Shown here piece after piece: positions 1 through 10,490 of a stretch of DNA of 64,000 nucleotides (position 1 is the first letter of the stretch; each line of letters opens with the position of its first letter). Both the position numbers and the translations under genes were made by a program. Source of the stretch: Acidimicrobiaceae bacterium. Lineage in GTDB: Bacteria > Actinomycetota > Acidimicrobiia > Acidimicrobiales > Ilumatobacteraceae. The notes under the pieces were generated by a model that was not told the origin of the DNA, made no database searches, and was given only the letters and a program-made list of their open reading frames with translations. Location: contig CANIHL010000002.1 in NCBI GenBank assembly GCA_947467375.1, positions 1 to 64,000 on the forward strand, read 5' to 3'.

Positions 1-43
1 TGATGTTATGCACAGAGTCATGTCTTCGTAGCACCGGTCGGGT

Positions 44-226
44 ATGGTCAAGGACATGACCGAAGCCCGCGAAGCAGCAGTAATCACCGAAGCCCTCACC
101 GTCATCGACGAGGCGCTCGCCAAAATGCTCAACCGTGAATTGGTATCAACCGAAGAAGTAGCAGACCTTCTGCTCGACGTTCGCGTGTTGCTTACAACTA
201 ACGCTTCTTCCACCACGCAAGCCTGA
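44..226 (+). CDS. small hypothetical protein (60 aa, acidic, helical)
   Basis: ORF with protein-like composition, ends convergent with the next gene (29-nt overlap); no family recognised. Confidence 0.5.
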   Translation: MVKDMTEAREAAVITEALTVIDEALAKMLNRELVSTEEVADLLLDVRVLLTTNASSTTQA

Positions 227-1667
227 AGCGTCGGCGCTTCGTAGGCGCATTGTCGCCGCGTAATGGTGCCGAATTTTTCGGCGCGTAATTTGCTAGTTCT
301 TGCATCGACCGTTCGATGCACTGTTTCAACAACACGGGGTAGGCAACCGCTTCGCTGTCAACATTCAGACCCATGTCGAGGCTGCCGTTGTAACTGAGCA
401 TGGTCAGGTTGAAGGCAACGCCGCCTAGTGGCCCAAGCGGGTAGTTCTCGAGCACCAGTCCGCCACAGATGTACAGCGGTATTCCGGCTCCGCGAACGTT
501 CGATGTGGCGAAGTCAACCGTTTGGCTTTGCGTGCGGGCAATGCGTGTGAGAACCGAAGTGGGCAACAGGCTGGATGCTGTTGCCAAGGTGTCGAGTTGT
601 GCGTTCTTCGAACCCTCACGCGCCGAATTGATCAATTCACTAATGGCAGCGAATCGTTCGGTAATGGGCATGTCGCTAGTTGGCACCAACATGCGCACCA
701 AGGTGAATGCGTTTCCACCCGAGTCTTCATTGCGCGTACTAATAGCCATGCTGGTACGAAGTGATTCAACCGGCATGCCAAGTTTGCGGTGGTAGCTGCC
801 AGCAGCATCGGCGGCAGCGGTGAGGAACGCAGTGTTCAACTTGCCACCAAGTGCACGCGAGGCGTCCATCATGGTGCGGTACGGCGCACGCAGCGTTTCG
901 GTTTGACGTTGCAACGAGCGCTGTGTCCACAGTGGCGAACGAGCAGGGTCAACGCTGTTCAGTTCGTTCATCAGTCCGCGCACAGTTGCTGCGGCTTGCG
1001 TGCCAAGTGCTGGCAGTTGCGATGGGTCTTGCAATAACTCGCGCACTTGTCGCAATGCGCCGAGTGGTGCGCGCATCACGTCTTGAAACGACGAGTTCAG
1101 TAAGTCGGAAGCAGATGACGTGCTTGGCTCTGGCTCGCTAAACAGCGCAGGGTCAAGTGGTGGCGGTGGGTTTGCATCGCGTTCAAGGTCAAGAAACTGC
1201 ATCGACAACGCCACGCCACCTTGGCCATCGGTAATGGTGTGGTGCAACTTTTGAATGACAGCCGACTTGCCGCCTTCAAGTCCGTCAATCACCGTAAATT
1301 GCCACAGTGGGCGAGTGCGGTCGAATGCGTCGGCAACAAGCAGTGTTGCAAGATCCAGCAGTTGGCGCATGGTGCCAGGGGCTGGCAACGCCATTCGTCG
1401 AACGTGATGCGCAATGTTGAATTCGGTGTCTGCAACCCAACGCGGTGGGCCTAGCGATACAGGCGCTGGTTGCACGCGCTGACGCAACCGCGGAATAACT
1501 CGCGAAGCACGGTCCATTCGCGCAACAAATGCATCGAAGTTTGGCGCACGATCAAGAATGGTGATGTTGGCAAACGTAGAAGTAAGGAACGGATCTTTTT
1601 CTGCTCTCCACATCAATGCCTCGGCATCGCTCATGCGATCTTCAAAGCGAGGCATGTCGTGGTTCAT
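198..1667 (-). CDS. WS/DGAT-type O-acyltransferase (wax ester synthase/diacylglycerol acyltransferase family)
   Basis: HHTITDG matches the HHxxxDG active-site motif; start set to 1667 because ATG there overlaps the upstream stop (ATGA). Confidence 0.88.
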   Translation of the reverse strand: MNHDMPRFEDRMSDAEALMWRAEKDPFLTSTFANITILDRAPNFDAFVARMDRASRVIPRLRQRVQPAPVSLGPPRWVADTEFNIAHHVRRMALPAPGTMRQLLDLATLLVADAFDRTRPLWQFTVIDGLEGGKSAVIQKLHHTITDGQGGVALSMQFLDLERDANPPPPLDPALFSEPEPSTSSASDLLNSSFQDVMRAPLGALRQVRELLQDPSQLPALGTQAAATVRGLMNELNSVDPARSPLWTQRSLQRQTETLRAPYRTMMDASRALGGKLNTAFLTAAADAAGSYHRKLGMPVESLRTSMAISTRNEDSGGNAFTLVRMLVPTSDMPITERFAAISELINSAREGSKNAQLDTLATASSLLPTSVLTRIARTQSQTVDFATSNVRGAGIPLYICGGLVLENYPLGPLGGVAFNLTMLSYNGSLDMGLNVDSEAVAYPVLLKQCIERSMQELANYAPKNSAPLRGDNAPTKRRRFRLAWWKKR

Positions 1668-2269
1668 CGAGGAACCGAAGTGTGCTTGAACTCGTTCAGT
1701 ATGTCCCAACCGATGTTGTCAAGAATGCGATCAATAGTTGACGTCGCAAGTTGTGCGTCACCCATTGGGCGATCCAACAATCGAACGAACACAGCCTTGC
1801 TGCCAACAATGAACGTTGGTACACCCCACACCGAATGCGTGCGCCCGTATGACGTGTGCTCTTCCTTGATGGTGGCAAGCGGGCGACCGCTGTCTACTTC
1901 TGTCCACATGGCGTCCACATCTACGCCGTGTTCACCAATCACTTCGCTCAACGGTGCGCGCTCGCGCAAATTTCCGTTTTGTGTATGGCGGTATTCGTAC
2001 AACGCATGATGCATGTTCAAAAACTTGTCGGGCTGTGTGTCACGCACGGCAATGGATGCTTGCAGCGCAAGAATGCCGGTGTCGTCTTGCGGACGATCCC
2101 AAATGTCGGTTTCACCTTCTTCAACATGAGCTTGTCCCAAGCAAAACGGAGTGAACTTCACATTCCATGATGCGCCTGCTTTCAGCGCAGTGGACACATG
2201 GTCGTGCACAATGCGGCCGTATGGGCAGCGGTAGTCGTAAGTGAGGGCAAACGTTGGGGTTGAGGTCAT
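1664..2269 (-). CDS. DsbA-family thioredoxin-like protein (CPYG motif)
   Basis: YDYRCPYGRIVHDH near the N-terminus and GVPTFIVGSKAVF near the C-terminus are typical of DsbA/FrnE-like proteins. Confidence 0.8.
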   Translation of the reverse strand: MTSTPTFALTYDYRCPYGRIVHDHVSTALKAGASWNVKFTPFCLGQAHVEEGETDIWDRPQDDTGILALQASIAVRDTQPDKFLNMHHALYEYRHTQNGNLRERAPLSEVIGEHGVDVDAMWTEVDSGRPLATIKEEHTSYGRTHSVWGVPTFIVGSKAVFVRLLDRPMGDAQLATSTIDRILDNIGWDILNEFKHTSVPR

Positions 2270-2814
2270 ATGAGATGTATAGCGTTTAAAAACACCAAGC
2301 CCACAACGCCCATCAGGCTTCCTGCAATTGCACCACCCGCAACATCACTGGCGTGATGAATACGCACTCCAACTCGGCTGGTGGCAATGATCAGCGCAAA
2401 CACGTAAAACAGCACCACCCACGGCCAGGTGAAGAAATAAGTCAGTACGAGTGCCGAGAAAAATGCCGAAGAGGAGTGCCCGCTTGGGAAACTTGACGTT
2501 CGCGGTGTGCGCAACGCAAACCGTTCGTCGCCGCTTGTGGTGGGGCGACTGCGGCGAAACAGTCGCTTAATGCCTTGATTCAACAACAAACTTTCAATAC
2601 CGATCATGCTGGAAAACACCAACGCTTGTTGAAAGCGGTCGACGCTGCCAATGGCTCGTAGTAATCCAACGATGTGCCACAAAATTCCGAAGTCGCCTAC
2701 AGCGCTCGCAATGCTGAACACCACTTTGACGAACTTGTAGTCGCGAATGTGTTCGAGCGCGTCGTCTACCTTGTTGTCAAAGTTTTCAAATCGGGCAGTT
2801 GGATCAAAAGTCAT
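2266..2814 (-). CDS. PAP2-family phosphatase (membrane)
   Basis: KRLFRRSRP, SFPSGHSS and SRVGVRIHHASDVAGG correspond to the three PAP2 motifs. Confidence 0.9.
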   Translation of the reverse strand: MTFDPTARFENFDNKVDDALEHIRDYKFVKVVFSIASAVGDFGILWHIVGLLRAIGSVDRFQQALVFSSMIGIESLLLNQGIKRLFRRSRPTTSGDERFALRTPRTSSFPSGHSSSAFFSALVLTYFFTWPWVVLFYVFALIIATSRVGVRIHHASDVAGGAIAGSLMGVVGLVFLNAIHLI

Positions 2815-3635
2815 GCGGCAGGACGAGGATATTTCACCGCAGCGCCAACCTCTGCATCGGCTGGGTTTCCGCCAAATTCAGGGCACCAGTCTTTAAACGA
2901 ACAGAAGTTGCACAGCGCACTTTTCTTTGTGGGGAAGTTGCCTGTGGTGCATGCATTGGAAATGGTTTTGTACAGCGCCGAAGTTTTGGTCACTACAAAC
3001 TTCATGGTTTGTTCCGTCACTGCACGTGTGTGCCGAATGCCGTCTTTCACGAACATGAGGCTTACCTTTGCGGGAGCTTCGCCGCGCATTTCGCGCAGCA
3101 TGTAGGCGTACATGTGCAATTGCTGCATCTTTGCGTCAACGTCTTGTTCGCGAGGAGCCTTGCCGGTTTTGTAGTCGCTAATAACAAGGTTGCCTTCGGC
3201 GTCGCGTTCAATGCGGTCAACATATCCGCGCAATCCAAAATCATTTATTGGTGCTTGCACCCACAGTTCCAAGTCCACCACGTTCACGCTTTTTGGGTCT
3301 TCCATGCGCAGGTAACTCTTCACCAACGCATCGCAGTCTTTCCAGAACGCTTCGAGTTGAGTTTCGTTCAGGTTCAATCCGGTGATGTCATACGTTGGTT
3401 CAAACTCGGTGCGTGCGGTGTGCGCAAAATTCAATGCAGCTTCTTCGGTGCGTTGTGCTGGTTCAAGACCAAACAGCAGCTCGAGTGCGCGGTGAACCAC
3501 ATTTCCTTTTACTGCAGCAACGCTTGGCGGTTGCGGAAGTTTCTGAATATTTTGAAAACGAAACTGCAATGGGCAGTTTTGAAACGTGCTGGTGCTCGAT
3601 GGCGAGAGAGCTTCAGGAATGGGCCATGTGGTCAT
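2811..3635 (-). CDS. PD-(D/E)XK nuclease family protein (RecB/Cas4-like)
   Basis: LVISDYKTGK nuclease motif and C-terminal cysteine cluster (CNFCSFKDWCPEF); start set to 3635 by ATGA overlap with the upstream gene. Confidence 0.85.
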   Translation of the reverse strand: MTTWPIPEALSPSSTSTFQNCPLQFRFQNIQKLPQPPSVAAVKGNVVHRALELLFGLEPAQRTEEAALNFAHTARTEFEPTYDITGLNLNETQLEAFWKDCDALVKSYLRMEDPKSVNVVDLELWVQAPINDFGLRGYVDRIERDAEGNLVISDYKTGKAPREQDVDAKMQQLHMYAYMLREMRGEAPAKVSLMFVKDGIRHTRAVTEQTMKFVVTKTSALYKTISNACTTGNFPTKKSALCNFCSFKDWCPEFGGNPADAEVGAAVKYPRPAA

Positions 3636-4495
3636 GTCAGTGTCGTTTCTATAGAGGAAATCAATTGGGCGATGCGCTGGGGGTCTTGCATTGGTCCGAA
3701 ATGGCCAAGGTCGTCCCACTGCACAAACGTGCTGCCCGGTATTGCATCAGCAAGTGGCTTGGCAAAGGAGGCTGGTGTCATGGGGATCATTGCACCTGAA
3801 ACTATCCACACGGGCATGCGCAGTTTTTCTAGGTCGTTCCATGTCTCATGTAACGCACCCGATTCATAGGTTCGTGCTTCGTGTTCTGGCTGGCACTTCA
3901 GCGAAACGGTGTTGTCGTCGTTTTCTCGGAATCCGAAGCGCACGTAGTCGCTTAACACTTCAGGAGTGAATACATTCAGCGGCGGTTTGGCCGAGTAGTT
4001 GGCAATCGCTTCATCGAATGATGCAAACGTGTTGCGTCGCCTACGGGCGCCTTCCGAAAGCGGGCTTGGTCCGCCAGCGTCGCCTTTTTCGCGTGTAATT
4101 GGCGGAAAAATAATTGGCTCAAACAACACCAGTGCGCGAAACAATTCGGGTTCGCGCAATGTGGCCATCACCAACGCAGCGCCACCCATGCTGTGGCCAA
4201 ATGCAATTGATGGTCCGTTGTCACGCGCAACATGTTGTGCAACAACTTGCGCGTCGTCGCCATACCCGCCCCAATTCACTTGCCAATCGTGGGGAAGCGT
4301 TGCGTCTCCGTAGCCCCGGTAGTCAAACGAATAACAATGTGCTTTATCGGCAAGCAACGCGGCAGTGCTATTGAAGCAGCGACCATGAAACCCTGTTGCG
4401 TGCGAAAACAACACGCTGCCAAGCGCTGAACTTGGTGCGTAGTCGTAAATAGGAATGTCCACGCCATCGCTAGATGCAACGTGGGCAGTGATCAC
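3632..4495 (-). CDS. alpha/beta hydrolase
   Basis: GHSMGG nucleophile elbow, FDYRGYGDA, C-terminal DLGHFGP. Confidence 0.88.
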   Translation of the reverse strand: MITAHVASSDGVDIPIYDYAPSSALGSVLFSHATGFHGRCFNSTAALLADKAHCYSFDYRGYGDATLPHDWQVNWGGYGDDAQVVAQHVARDNGPSIAFGHSMGGAALVMATLREPELFRALVLFEPIIFPPITREKGDAGGPSPLSEGARRRRNTFASFDEAIANYSAKPPLNVFTPEVLSDYVRFGFRENDDNTVSLKCQPEHEARTYESGALHETWNDLEKLRMPVWIVSGAMIPMTPASFAKPLADAIPGSTFVQWDDLGHFGPMQDPQRIAQLISSIETTLT

Positions 4496-4510
4496 AGTGG
4501 TGCGATCGTG

Positions 4511-5413
4511 TTACTTCAAGTACGGAAGGAACATTGAAGTTTCCTCGCCGATGTTGGCAGGAACTTTGTATCCCTCTTCGTTACGAATTTGTGTGAAGTT
4601 GTCGCGCACATCTTCCATGGTCAGGTTCGGGTTGTGGTAACCCTCGGTCTCGGCAATGAACACACGCGCAACACGTCCGCCACCAACGCTGTACACCTCG
4701 CCGCTAACAGGGCACTCATCGTGGGCTAGGTATGCAACGATCGGCGAAATAAGTCCAGGCTGCAACTTCTCGGCCATGGCACCGCTGAACAAACTCTCGG
4801 TCATGCGGGTAAGCGCAAGTGGGGCAATGGCGTTTGCCTTGATGTTGTACTTCGCACCTTCAACTGCAAGCACGCGCGTGAAACCAACGAGTCCCATTTT
4901 TGCAGCGCCGTAATTGGTTTGACCAAAGTTGCCAAATATTCCGGCTGCCGATGATGTGGAAACAATGCGTCCGTAACCCTGCTCGCGCATCAACACGAAT
5001 GCTGGTTGTGTTACGTGGAATGCACCTTTCAAGTGCACATCAAACACGGGGTTCATCAACGATGGGTCCATGTTGTGAAAGCTCTTGTCGCGCAAAATTC
5101 CCGCGTTGTTAATGACGATGTCTACGCGACCGAATGCTTTCACTGCGCCAGCAACAATCGCTTCGCCGCCTTCAGGAGTTGACACGCTGTTGGTGTCGGC
5201 AACTGCTTCGCCGCCAAGCGAGATAATTTCGTCCACCACTTTTTGCGCGGCACCTTTGTCGCTGCCACTGCCGTCTACTGCGCCGCCTAGGTCGTTCACC
5301 ACCACGAGTGCCCCACGTGAAGCCATCAATAGGGCGTGCTGGCGTCCAAGGCCACCGCCTGCGCCCGTAATAATGGCTACTTTGCCGTCATATCCAAGAT
5401 CTGCAGTGTTCAT
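4511..5413 (-). CDS. SDR-family oxidoreductase (MFE2/hydroxysteroid dehydrogenase-like)
   Basis: TGAGGGLGRQHAL, NNAGILRD, YGAAK motifs. Confidence 0.9.
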   Translation of the reverse strand: MNTADLGYDGKVAIITGAGGGLGRQHALLMASRGALVVVNDLGGAVDGSGSDKGAAQKVVDEIISLGGEAVADTNSVSTPEGGEAIVAGAVKAFGRVDIVINNAGILRDKSFHNMDPSLMNPVFDVHLKGAFHVTQPAFVLMREQGYGRIVSTSSAAGIFGNFGQTNYGAAKMGLVGFTRVLAVEGAKYNIKANAIAPLALTRMTESLFSGAMAEKLQPGLISPIVAYLAHDECPVSGEVYSVGGGRVARVFIAETEGYHNPNLTMEDVRDNFTQIRNEEGYKVPANIGEETSMFLPYLK

Positions 5414-5461
5414 CTAGGGGCTCCCTTGTGCTCGATTTGCACCAAGACTAGTTTCTGCAAC

Positions 5462-7030
5462 ATGACTATTGACATTCGAGACATTGCAGGAATCGTGCGT
5501 ACGCACGCCGCAAGCCAGCCGAACAACGTGGCGCTCATTCAAGGTGACCGCACCCAAACATGGGGACAGTTGTATGTGCGTGCATGCAAGGTGGCCAATG
5601 CGCTGAAGGCAGCTGGAGTGGGTCCGCAAGATCGCGTGGCTTTTCTGGACAAGAACGGCATTGACCACTTTGAGGTGTTCTATGCGTGCGCATTGCTGAA
5701 CGCGGTCAGTGTGGATATCAACTGGCGCCTCGCTCCACCAGAAGTTGCCTACATCGTGAACGACTCGCAAGCAAAGGTGCTCATTGTGGGGCCGGATTTC
5801 GTTCCTGTACTCGATGCAATTGCAGGCGACATTGTGAACGCCAAGACAATTGTGGTCATTGGTGGACACAGCAAGTTTCCGTCGTATGAAGATTTCTCAA
5901 ATAGCGGAGCAACATCAGACCCACATGCACCAATCGCGGCAGATGACGTTGCGTTCCAGTTGTATTCAAGTGGAACAACGGGCAGGCCAAAAGGCGTCAT
6001 GCTCACCAACACCAACTTCTTTGCGCTCATCCCGTTCGCAGCAGAGGTATGGCAGTTCACCGATCGCACGGTGAACTTGGTTGCGATGCCACTGTTTCAC
6101 ATTGGTGGTGGCGGTTGGGCTACTGCTGGTATGGCTCTTGGTGCGAAGTCGGTCATTGTTCGCGATGTGAACCCAGCCGAGTTGGTAACACTCATTGGCA
6201 AGCATCGAATTACGCACGGCTTCTTGGTACCCGCGCTGTTGCAGTTCATGTTGATGGTTCCCGATGTGGACAAAGCCGACTACTCAAGTCTCGAACTCAT
6301 TGCGTATGGTGCTTCACCGATTTCCGAAGAAGTACTTGCTGCGTCGATGAAAACGTTTAAGACCAACTTCATGCAAATTTATGGTCTCACTGAAACAACT
6401 GGCGCAACCACCATCCTCATGCCAGAAGATCACGATCTCACCGGGCCAAAGCGCAAGCTATTGCGTTCGTGCGGAAAAATAGTTCCAGGAATGTTGCTTC
6501 GTGTTGTCGATTCCGAAACCGGTAACGACATGCCTGTCGGTGAAGTGGGAGAAATTTGGGTGAAGGGTGGCCAAGTAATGAAGGGCTACTGGAACATGCC
6601 AGAAGAAACCGCGAAGTCCATTACCGCTGAAGGTTGGTTTAAAACTGGTGACGCTGCGTACTTGGACGAAGAAAATTATGTGTACATCTTCGATCGTGTA
6701 AAAGACATGATCGTCTCTGGTGGCGAAAACGTGTATCCGGCTGAAGTAGAAAACGCCCTTATGGCTCACCCTGCAATTGCCGACGTGGCGGTCATTGGTG
6801 TGCCCGATGAAAAGTGGGGCGAGGTGCCTAAGGCAATGGTCGTTCGCAAGCCTGATGTCGAGGTGACCGAGGAAGAAATCATTGCCTTTGCCAAGCAACA
6901 CCTGGCGGGCTTTAAGTGCCCGAAGTCGGTGAACTGGGTAGACGCCCTGCCGCGTAACCCAAGCGGAAAGATCCTGAAAAAAGACTTGCGTGCGCCGTTC
7001 TGGGAAGGTCGAACTCGCAAAGTCAACTAA
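5462..7030 (+). CDS. acyl-CoA synthetase, AMP-binding (FadD-like)
   Basis: YSSGTTGRPKGVMLTN, YGLTETTG, GWFKTGD, GKILKKDLR; start moved to ATG 5462 after a non-conserved N-terminal extension. Confidence 0.92.
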   Translation: MTIDIRDIAGIVRTHAASQPNNVALIQGDRTQTWGQLYVRACKVANALKAAGVGPQDRVAFLDKNGIDHFEVFYACALLNAVSVDINWRLAPPEVAYIVNDSQAKVLIVGPDFVPVLDAIAGDIVNAKTIVVIGGHSKFPSYEDFSNSGATSDPHAPIAADDVAFQLYSSGTTGRPKGVMLTNTNFFALIPFAAEVWQFTDRTVNLVAMPLFHIGGGGWATAGMALGAKSVIVRDVNPAELVTLIGKHRITHGFLVPALLQFMLMVPDVDKADYSSLELIAYGASPISEEVLAASMKTFKTNFMQIYGLTETTGATTILMPEDHDLTGPKRKLLRSCGKIVPGMLLRVVDSETGNDMPVGEVGEIWVKGGQVMKGYWNMPEETAKSITAEGWFKTGDAAYLDEENYVYIFDRVKDMIVSGGENVYPAEVENALMAHPAIADVAVIGVPDEKWGEVPKAMVVRKPDVEVTEEEIIAFAKQHLAGFKCPKSVNWVDALPRNPSGKILKKDLRAPFWEGRTRKVN

Positions 7031-7051
7031 GCCCGATCTAGTCTCATCATC

Positions 7052-8110
7052 ATGAAACTTTCCATGATGATCAACTACATCTCCGACTTTCAGTCATCGG
7101 CAAAGCAAGTTGTAGAGCTTGAAAAAGTAGGTCTCGACATGGTGTGGGTAGCTGAGGCATATTCATACGACTCCATTTCGCAAATTGGTTACCTTGCTGC
7201 GGTCACCAACAAAATGGAAATTGGTACCGGAATTATCAACGTGTACTCGCGTACACCTGCACTTGTTGCCATGACGGCAGCTGGTTGCGACTACGTAAGT
7301 AACGGTCGTTTTGTTCTTGGGCTTGGCGCATCTGGCGCACAAGTCATTGAAGGCTTCCACGGCATGCCGTACGAAAAGCCACTGCAGCGCACGAAGGAAT
7401 ACATCGACATCTGTCGCGAAGTATGGAAGCGCGAGAAGCCACTTTCATACCAGGGCAAAACTGTCGAAGCACCGTTGCCGGCAGGACAGGGAACTGGACT
7501 TGGTAAAGCTTTGAAACTCATTAACCATCCAGTGCGCAATGACATTCCAATTTGGTGGGCGAGCCTCATGGGTAAGAGCGTTGAAGCAACTGCAGAAATT
7601 GCAGACGGTTGGATGCCAATTTTCTTCTACCCAGAAAAATATATGAACGTGTGGGGCGATGCATTGAAGGCTGGTTATGCCAAGCGCGATGCATCACGTC
7701 CGAAGATGGACATTCAAGCTGGCGGAATGCTTGCAATCGATGAATCACTCACTGGTGAAGATCAACAAAAAGTGTTGGACTTCGCTCGACCAAGCACTGC
7801 GTTGTACGTGGGTGGCATGGGCGCTCGTGGCAAAAACTTCTACAACGACATTTGCAAGGCATACGGATACGAAAAAGAGGCCGTTGAAATTCAGGACTTG
7901 TACCTAGATGGCAAGAAGCAAGAAGCTGCTGCAAAAATTCCTGCAGAGTGGTTGTTGAACTCGCACTTGGTTGGACCAAAGAATTTCATAAAAGAGCGCT
8001 TGGCCGCATTTAAAGAAGCCGGCGTCACCGTGTTGCAAGTAAACCCAATTGGTCCAGATGCAGTGCAGCAAGTTGAATTGCTGCGCAGCCTCATGGACGA
8101 CGTTAAGTAA
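7052..8110 (+). CDS. LLM-class (luciferase-like) F420-dependent oxidoreductase
   Basis: MKLSMMINY start, GLDMVWVAEAYSYD, NGRFVLGLGASG patterns. Confidence 0.88.
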   Translation: MKLSMMINYISDFQSSAKQVVELEKVGLDMVWVAEAYSYDSISQIGYLAAVTNKMEIGTGIINVYSRTPALVAMTAAGCDYVSNGRFVLGLGASGAQVIEGFHGMPYEKPLQRTKEYIDICREVWKREKPLSYQGKTVEAPLPAGQGTGLGKALKLINHPVRNDIPIWWASLMGKSVEATAEIADGWMPIFFYPEKYMNVWGDALKAGYAKRDASRPKMDIQAGGMLAIDESLTGEDQQKVLDFARPSTALYVGGMGARGKNFYNDICKAYGYEKEAVEIQDLYLDGKKQEAAAKIPAEWLLNSHLVGPKNFIKERLAAFKEAGVTVLQVNPIGPDAVQQVELLRSLMDDVK

Positions 8111-8112
8111 TC

Positions 8113-9288
8113 GTGGCCTACGAGGGTTTTGTTGCCGACGGATGGTCGGAAGTAGCAGAAGCGTTCGCGCACAACATTGATAGTCGTGAAGACATTGGCG
8201 CAGGCGTGTCGGTGTTTCATAAGGGTAAATGTGTTGTCGACATTGCTGGCGGCTATTTCGATAAAGAAGCAACACAGCCGTACACACTGGACACCTTGCA
8301 GTTGGTATTCAGCACCACGAAGGGTGTGGTTGCAACAGCAGTAGCTATTTGCGTAGAGCGTGGGTTGTTGTCCTACGAAGAACCCGTTTCGTTGTTTTGG
8401 CCAGAGTTTGCAGCACATGGCAAAGAGCACGTCACCGTTGCTCAATTGCTGTCGCACCAGGCCGGTTTGTACACCGTGGAAGGGTCGCTGACTTATGAAG
8501 AAGTGCTCGATTGGAACACCATGGTGGCGCGACTTGCCGACACGGCACCGCTGTTTCCCGTCGGTTCAACGCACGGTTACCACGCAATCACATTTGGTTG
8601 GTTGGCTGGCGAGTTGGTGCGTCGTGTTGACGGCAGAAACATCGGTCGCTTTATTGCCGAAGAAATTTCCAACCCACTTGGCGGTGAAATCTATGTTGGT
8701 CTTCCCGAGCATCTTGAACATCGCGTGTCACCCGTAAATACCGGATGGCCACGCAAAGAGGGAAGCGTGCCTTCCACTCCGTCGCAACCAGCGCCTGCAC
8801 AAAGCGAACAATTGCTTTCGGCATTCTCGTTGGGTGGAGGAATGGATGTGAAGGGAGTGTTCAATCGTCAAGACATGCACGCGGCCGAAGTTCCTGGAGC
8901 AAATGGAATTGCCAATGCACGTAGTTTGGCTTCCATGTATTCGGCAACGTTCACTGAAACAGAGACGCCGAATGGACTCGTTCGGTTAGTCACTGAAGAC
9001 ACACGCAAAAAAATGACGGTGCAACAAACTCCAGTAGGGGAAATTGATTTGTGCTTGCAAAACATGCGCTCGTTTGCCATGGGCTTCGTAACGCCAAGTG
9101 AAAAGTTGGCGTTCGATGCTCCAGGTACTTACGGTCACGCAGGAATGGGTGGCTCGGTGTCGTTTGCTGACCCAAACCGACAGATGGGTTTCAGTTACAT
9201 CATGAACAGAATGCGCAGTTCGATGTTTACCGACCCGCGTTCGGTCAGGCTGATTGAAGCTGCATCGCGCTGCGCAGACGCTTCCTAA
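8113..9288 (+). CDS. serine hydrolase, beta-lactamase/esterase (EstB-like) family
   Basis: STTKG (SxxK), GYHAITFGWLAGE, HAGMGGSVSFADP; GTG start 2 nt after the previous stop. Confidence 0.88.
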   Translation: MAYEGFVADGWSEVAEAFAHNIDSREDIGAGVSVFHKGKCVVDIAGGYFDKEATQPYTLDTLQLVFSTTKGVVATAVAICVERGLLSYEEPVSLFWPEFAAHGKEHVTVAQLLSHQAGLYTVEGSLTYEEVLDWNTMVARLADTAPLFPVGSTHGYHAITFGWLAGELVRRVDGRNIGRFIAEEISNPLGGEIYVGLPEHLEHRVSPVNTGWPRKEGSVPSTPSQPAPAQSEQLLSAFSLGGGMDVKGVFNRQDMHAAEVPGANGIANARSLASMYSATFTETETPNGLVRLVTEDTRKKMTVQQTPVGEIDLCLQNMRSFAMGFVTPSEKLAFDAPGTYGHAGMGGSVSFADPNRQMGFSYIMNRMRSSMFTDPRSVRLIEAASRCADAS

Positions 9289-10480
9289 GACCAATCGTTC
9301 CTAACAAGTAGGAAAGCGAACACAGTCCTGAAATTCCCGCAACGAGTGCAATAGCAATTCGAATAGGAAATATCTCGCCAAGAATTCCTGTTCCCAGGCT
9401 GCTCAGTCCAGTAACCAGCATGGCAAAGCCCATGTCACCAGCAAGTACGCGACCGCGAATGTGATCTTCTGTGCTGGTTTGTAATCCGTAACTTGCCATT
9501 GTCCAAATTGCGCCACCACCAACGTGGGCTGCGCCGATGGAAATTGCAGCGAGCCAAAGCGTTGGGCTGGCTGAAGCAGCGAGATAGAAAATGCTCCACA
9601 TCACTCCACCAACTCCGCACAACAGCAACAGTCGCGGCATGTTGTTGCGAGCAAAGCGCATGAAAATGAACGGGCCAATTGCAGCCCCTAAGCCACGCGC
9701 AGCAAGAAGCAATCCGCTACCACCGTCTCCGGTGTTGAACGCATCAATTGCCAACACGGCAAGTTGGCCCACCGCACCTGCTCCAACTGCTTGTGTGGTT
9801 TTTGATGCCATCAACGCAAAAATCACATTGTTCTCTTTGGCGTAATGGAATGCTTCGCGCATGTCGGCAATGGGTCGAACCGGTTCGCGCTTGGCATCTG
9901 CTTTGCGCTCCTGCATCGGAATCTTGATCAGTGCAATGAGCCCCGCACACACGGCAAATGTTGCAATGTCGGCTGCAAACGTTGCCGTTCTGCCAAACGT
10001 TGCTGCAAATAAACCGCCAACTGCAGAGCCGATGAATACTGAGGCACCCCAGCTAGAGCCGAACAACGCATTTGCTTGCCGCAGTTCCTCGTCGTTACGA
10101 GTGATGTTGGGTAGTGCCGAGCCAAACGCCGGAAGTGTGATGACTGCGAGAGACGAAATAACAATTTGAGTTATGAGTGCAAGCCATATGCGATCGGCAT
10201 TTGACAGTAAGAACCCAATACCGCAAATGGCTTGCAGTGCCGAAACAACGACAATGATCCTGCGACGATCGAATTTGTCCACGATCGGGCCAGCAATTGG
10301 CGAGAAGAAAAACGAAGGCAGCACATATGCGGCGTACACCAGCGACACCAAGAACGTGGAGTCGGTTGCTTCTTTAATTAATCCAACGAGGGCAACGTAC
10401 GTGAAATAGTCACCCATAACCGAAACGTTCTGCGCAATGAACAAATTGCGCACACTGGCGTTAGAGCGAAGGACTCCCAT
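9245..10480 (-). CDS. MFS transporter
   Basis: 12-TM-like hydrophobicity pattern, GPIVDKFDRRRIIV (motif A-like). Confidence 0.88.
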   Translation of the reverse strand: MGVLRSNASVRNLFIAQNVSVMGDYFTYVALVGLIKEATDSTFLVSLVYAAYVLPSFFFSPIAGPIVDKFDRRRIIVVVSALQAICGIGFLLSNADRIWLALITQIVISSLAVITLPAFGSALPNITRNDEELRQANALFGSSWGASVFIGSAVGGLFAATFGRTATFAADIATFAVCAGLIALIKIPMQERKADAKREPVRPIADMREAFHYAKENNVIFALMASKTTQAVGAGAVGQLAVLAIDAFNTGDGGSGLLLAARGLGAAIGPFIFMRFARNNMPRLLLLCGVGGVMWSIFYLAASASPTLWLAAISIGAAHVGGGAIWTMASYGLQTSTEDHIRGRVLAGDMGFAMLVTGLSSLGTGILGEIFPIRIAIALVAGISGLCSLSYLLGTIGLRKRLRSAMQLQSA

Positions 10481-10490
10481 TGAGAAACAG

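Noticed and set aside
2799-3869. 356-aa plus-strand ORF
   Set aside because: Antisense to the well-supported PD-(D/E)XK nuclease and hydrolase genes; Cys/His/Phe-rich composition typical of a shadow ORF
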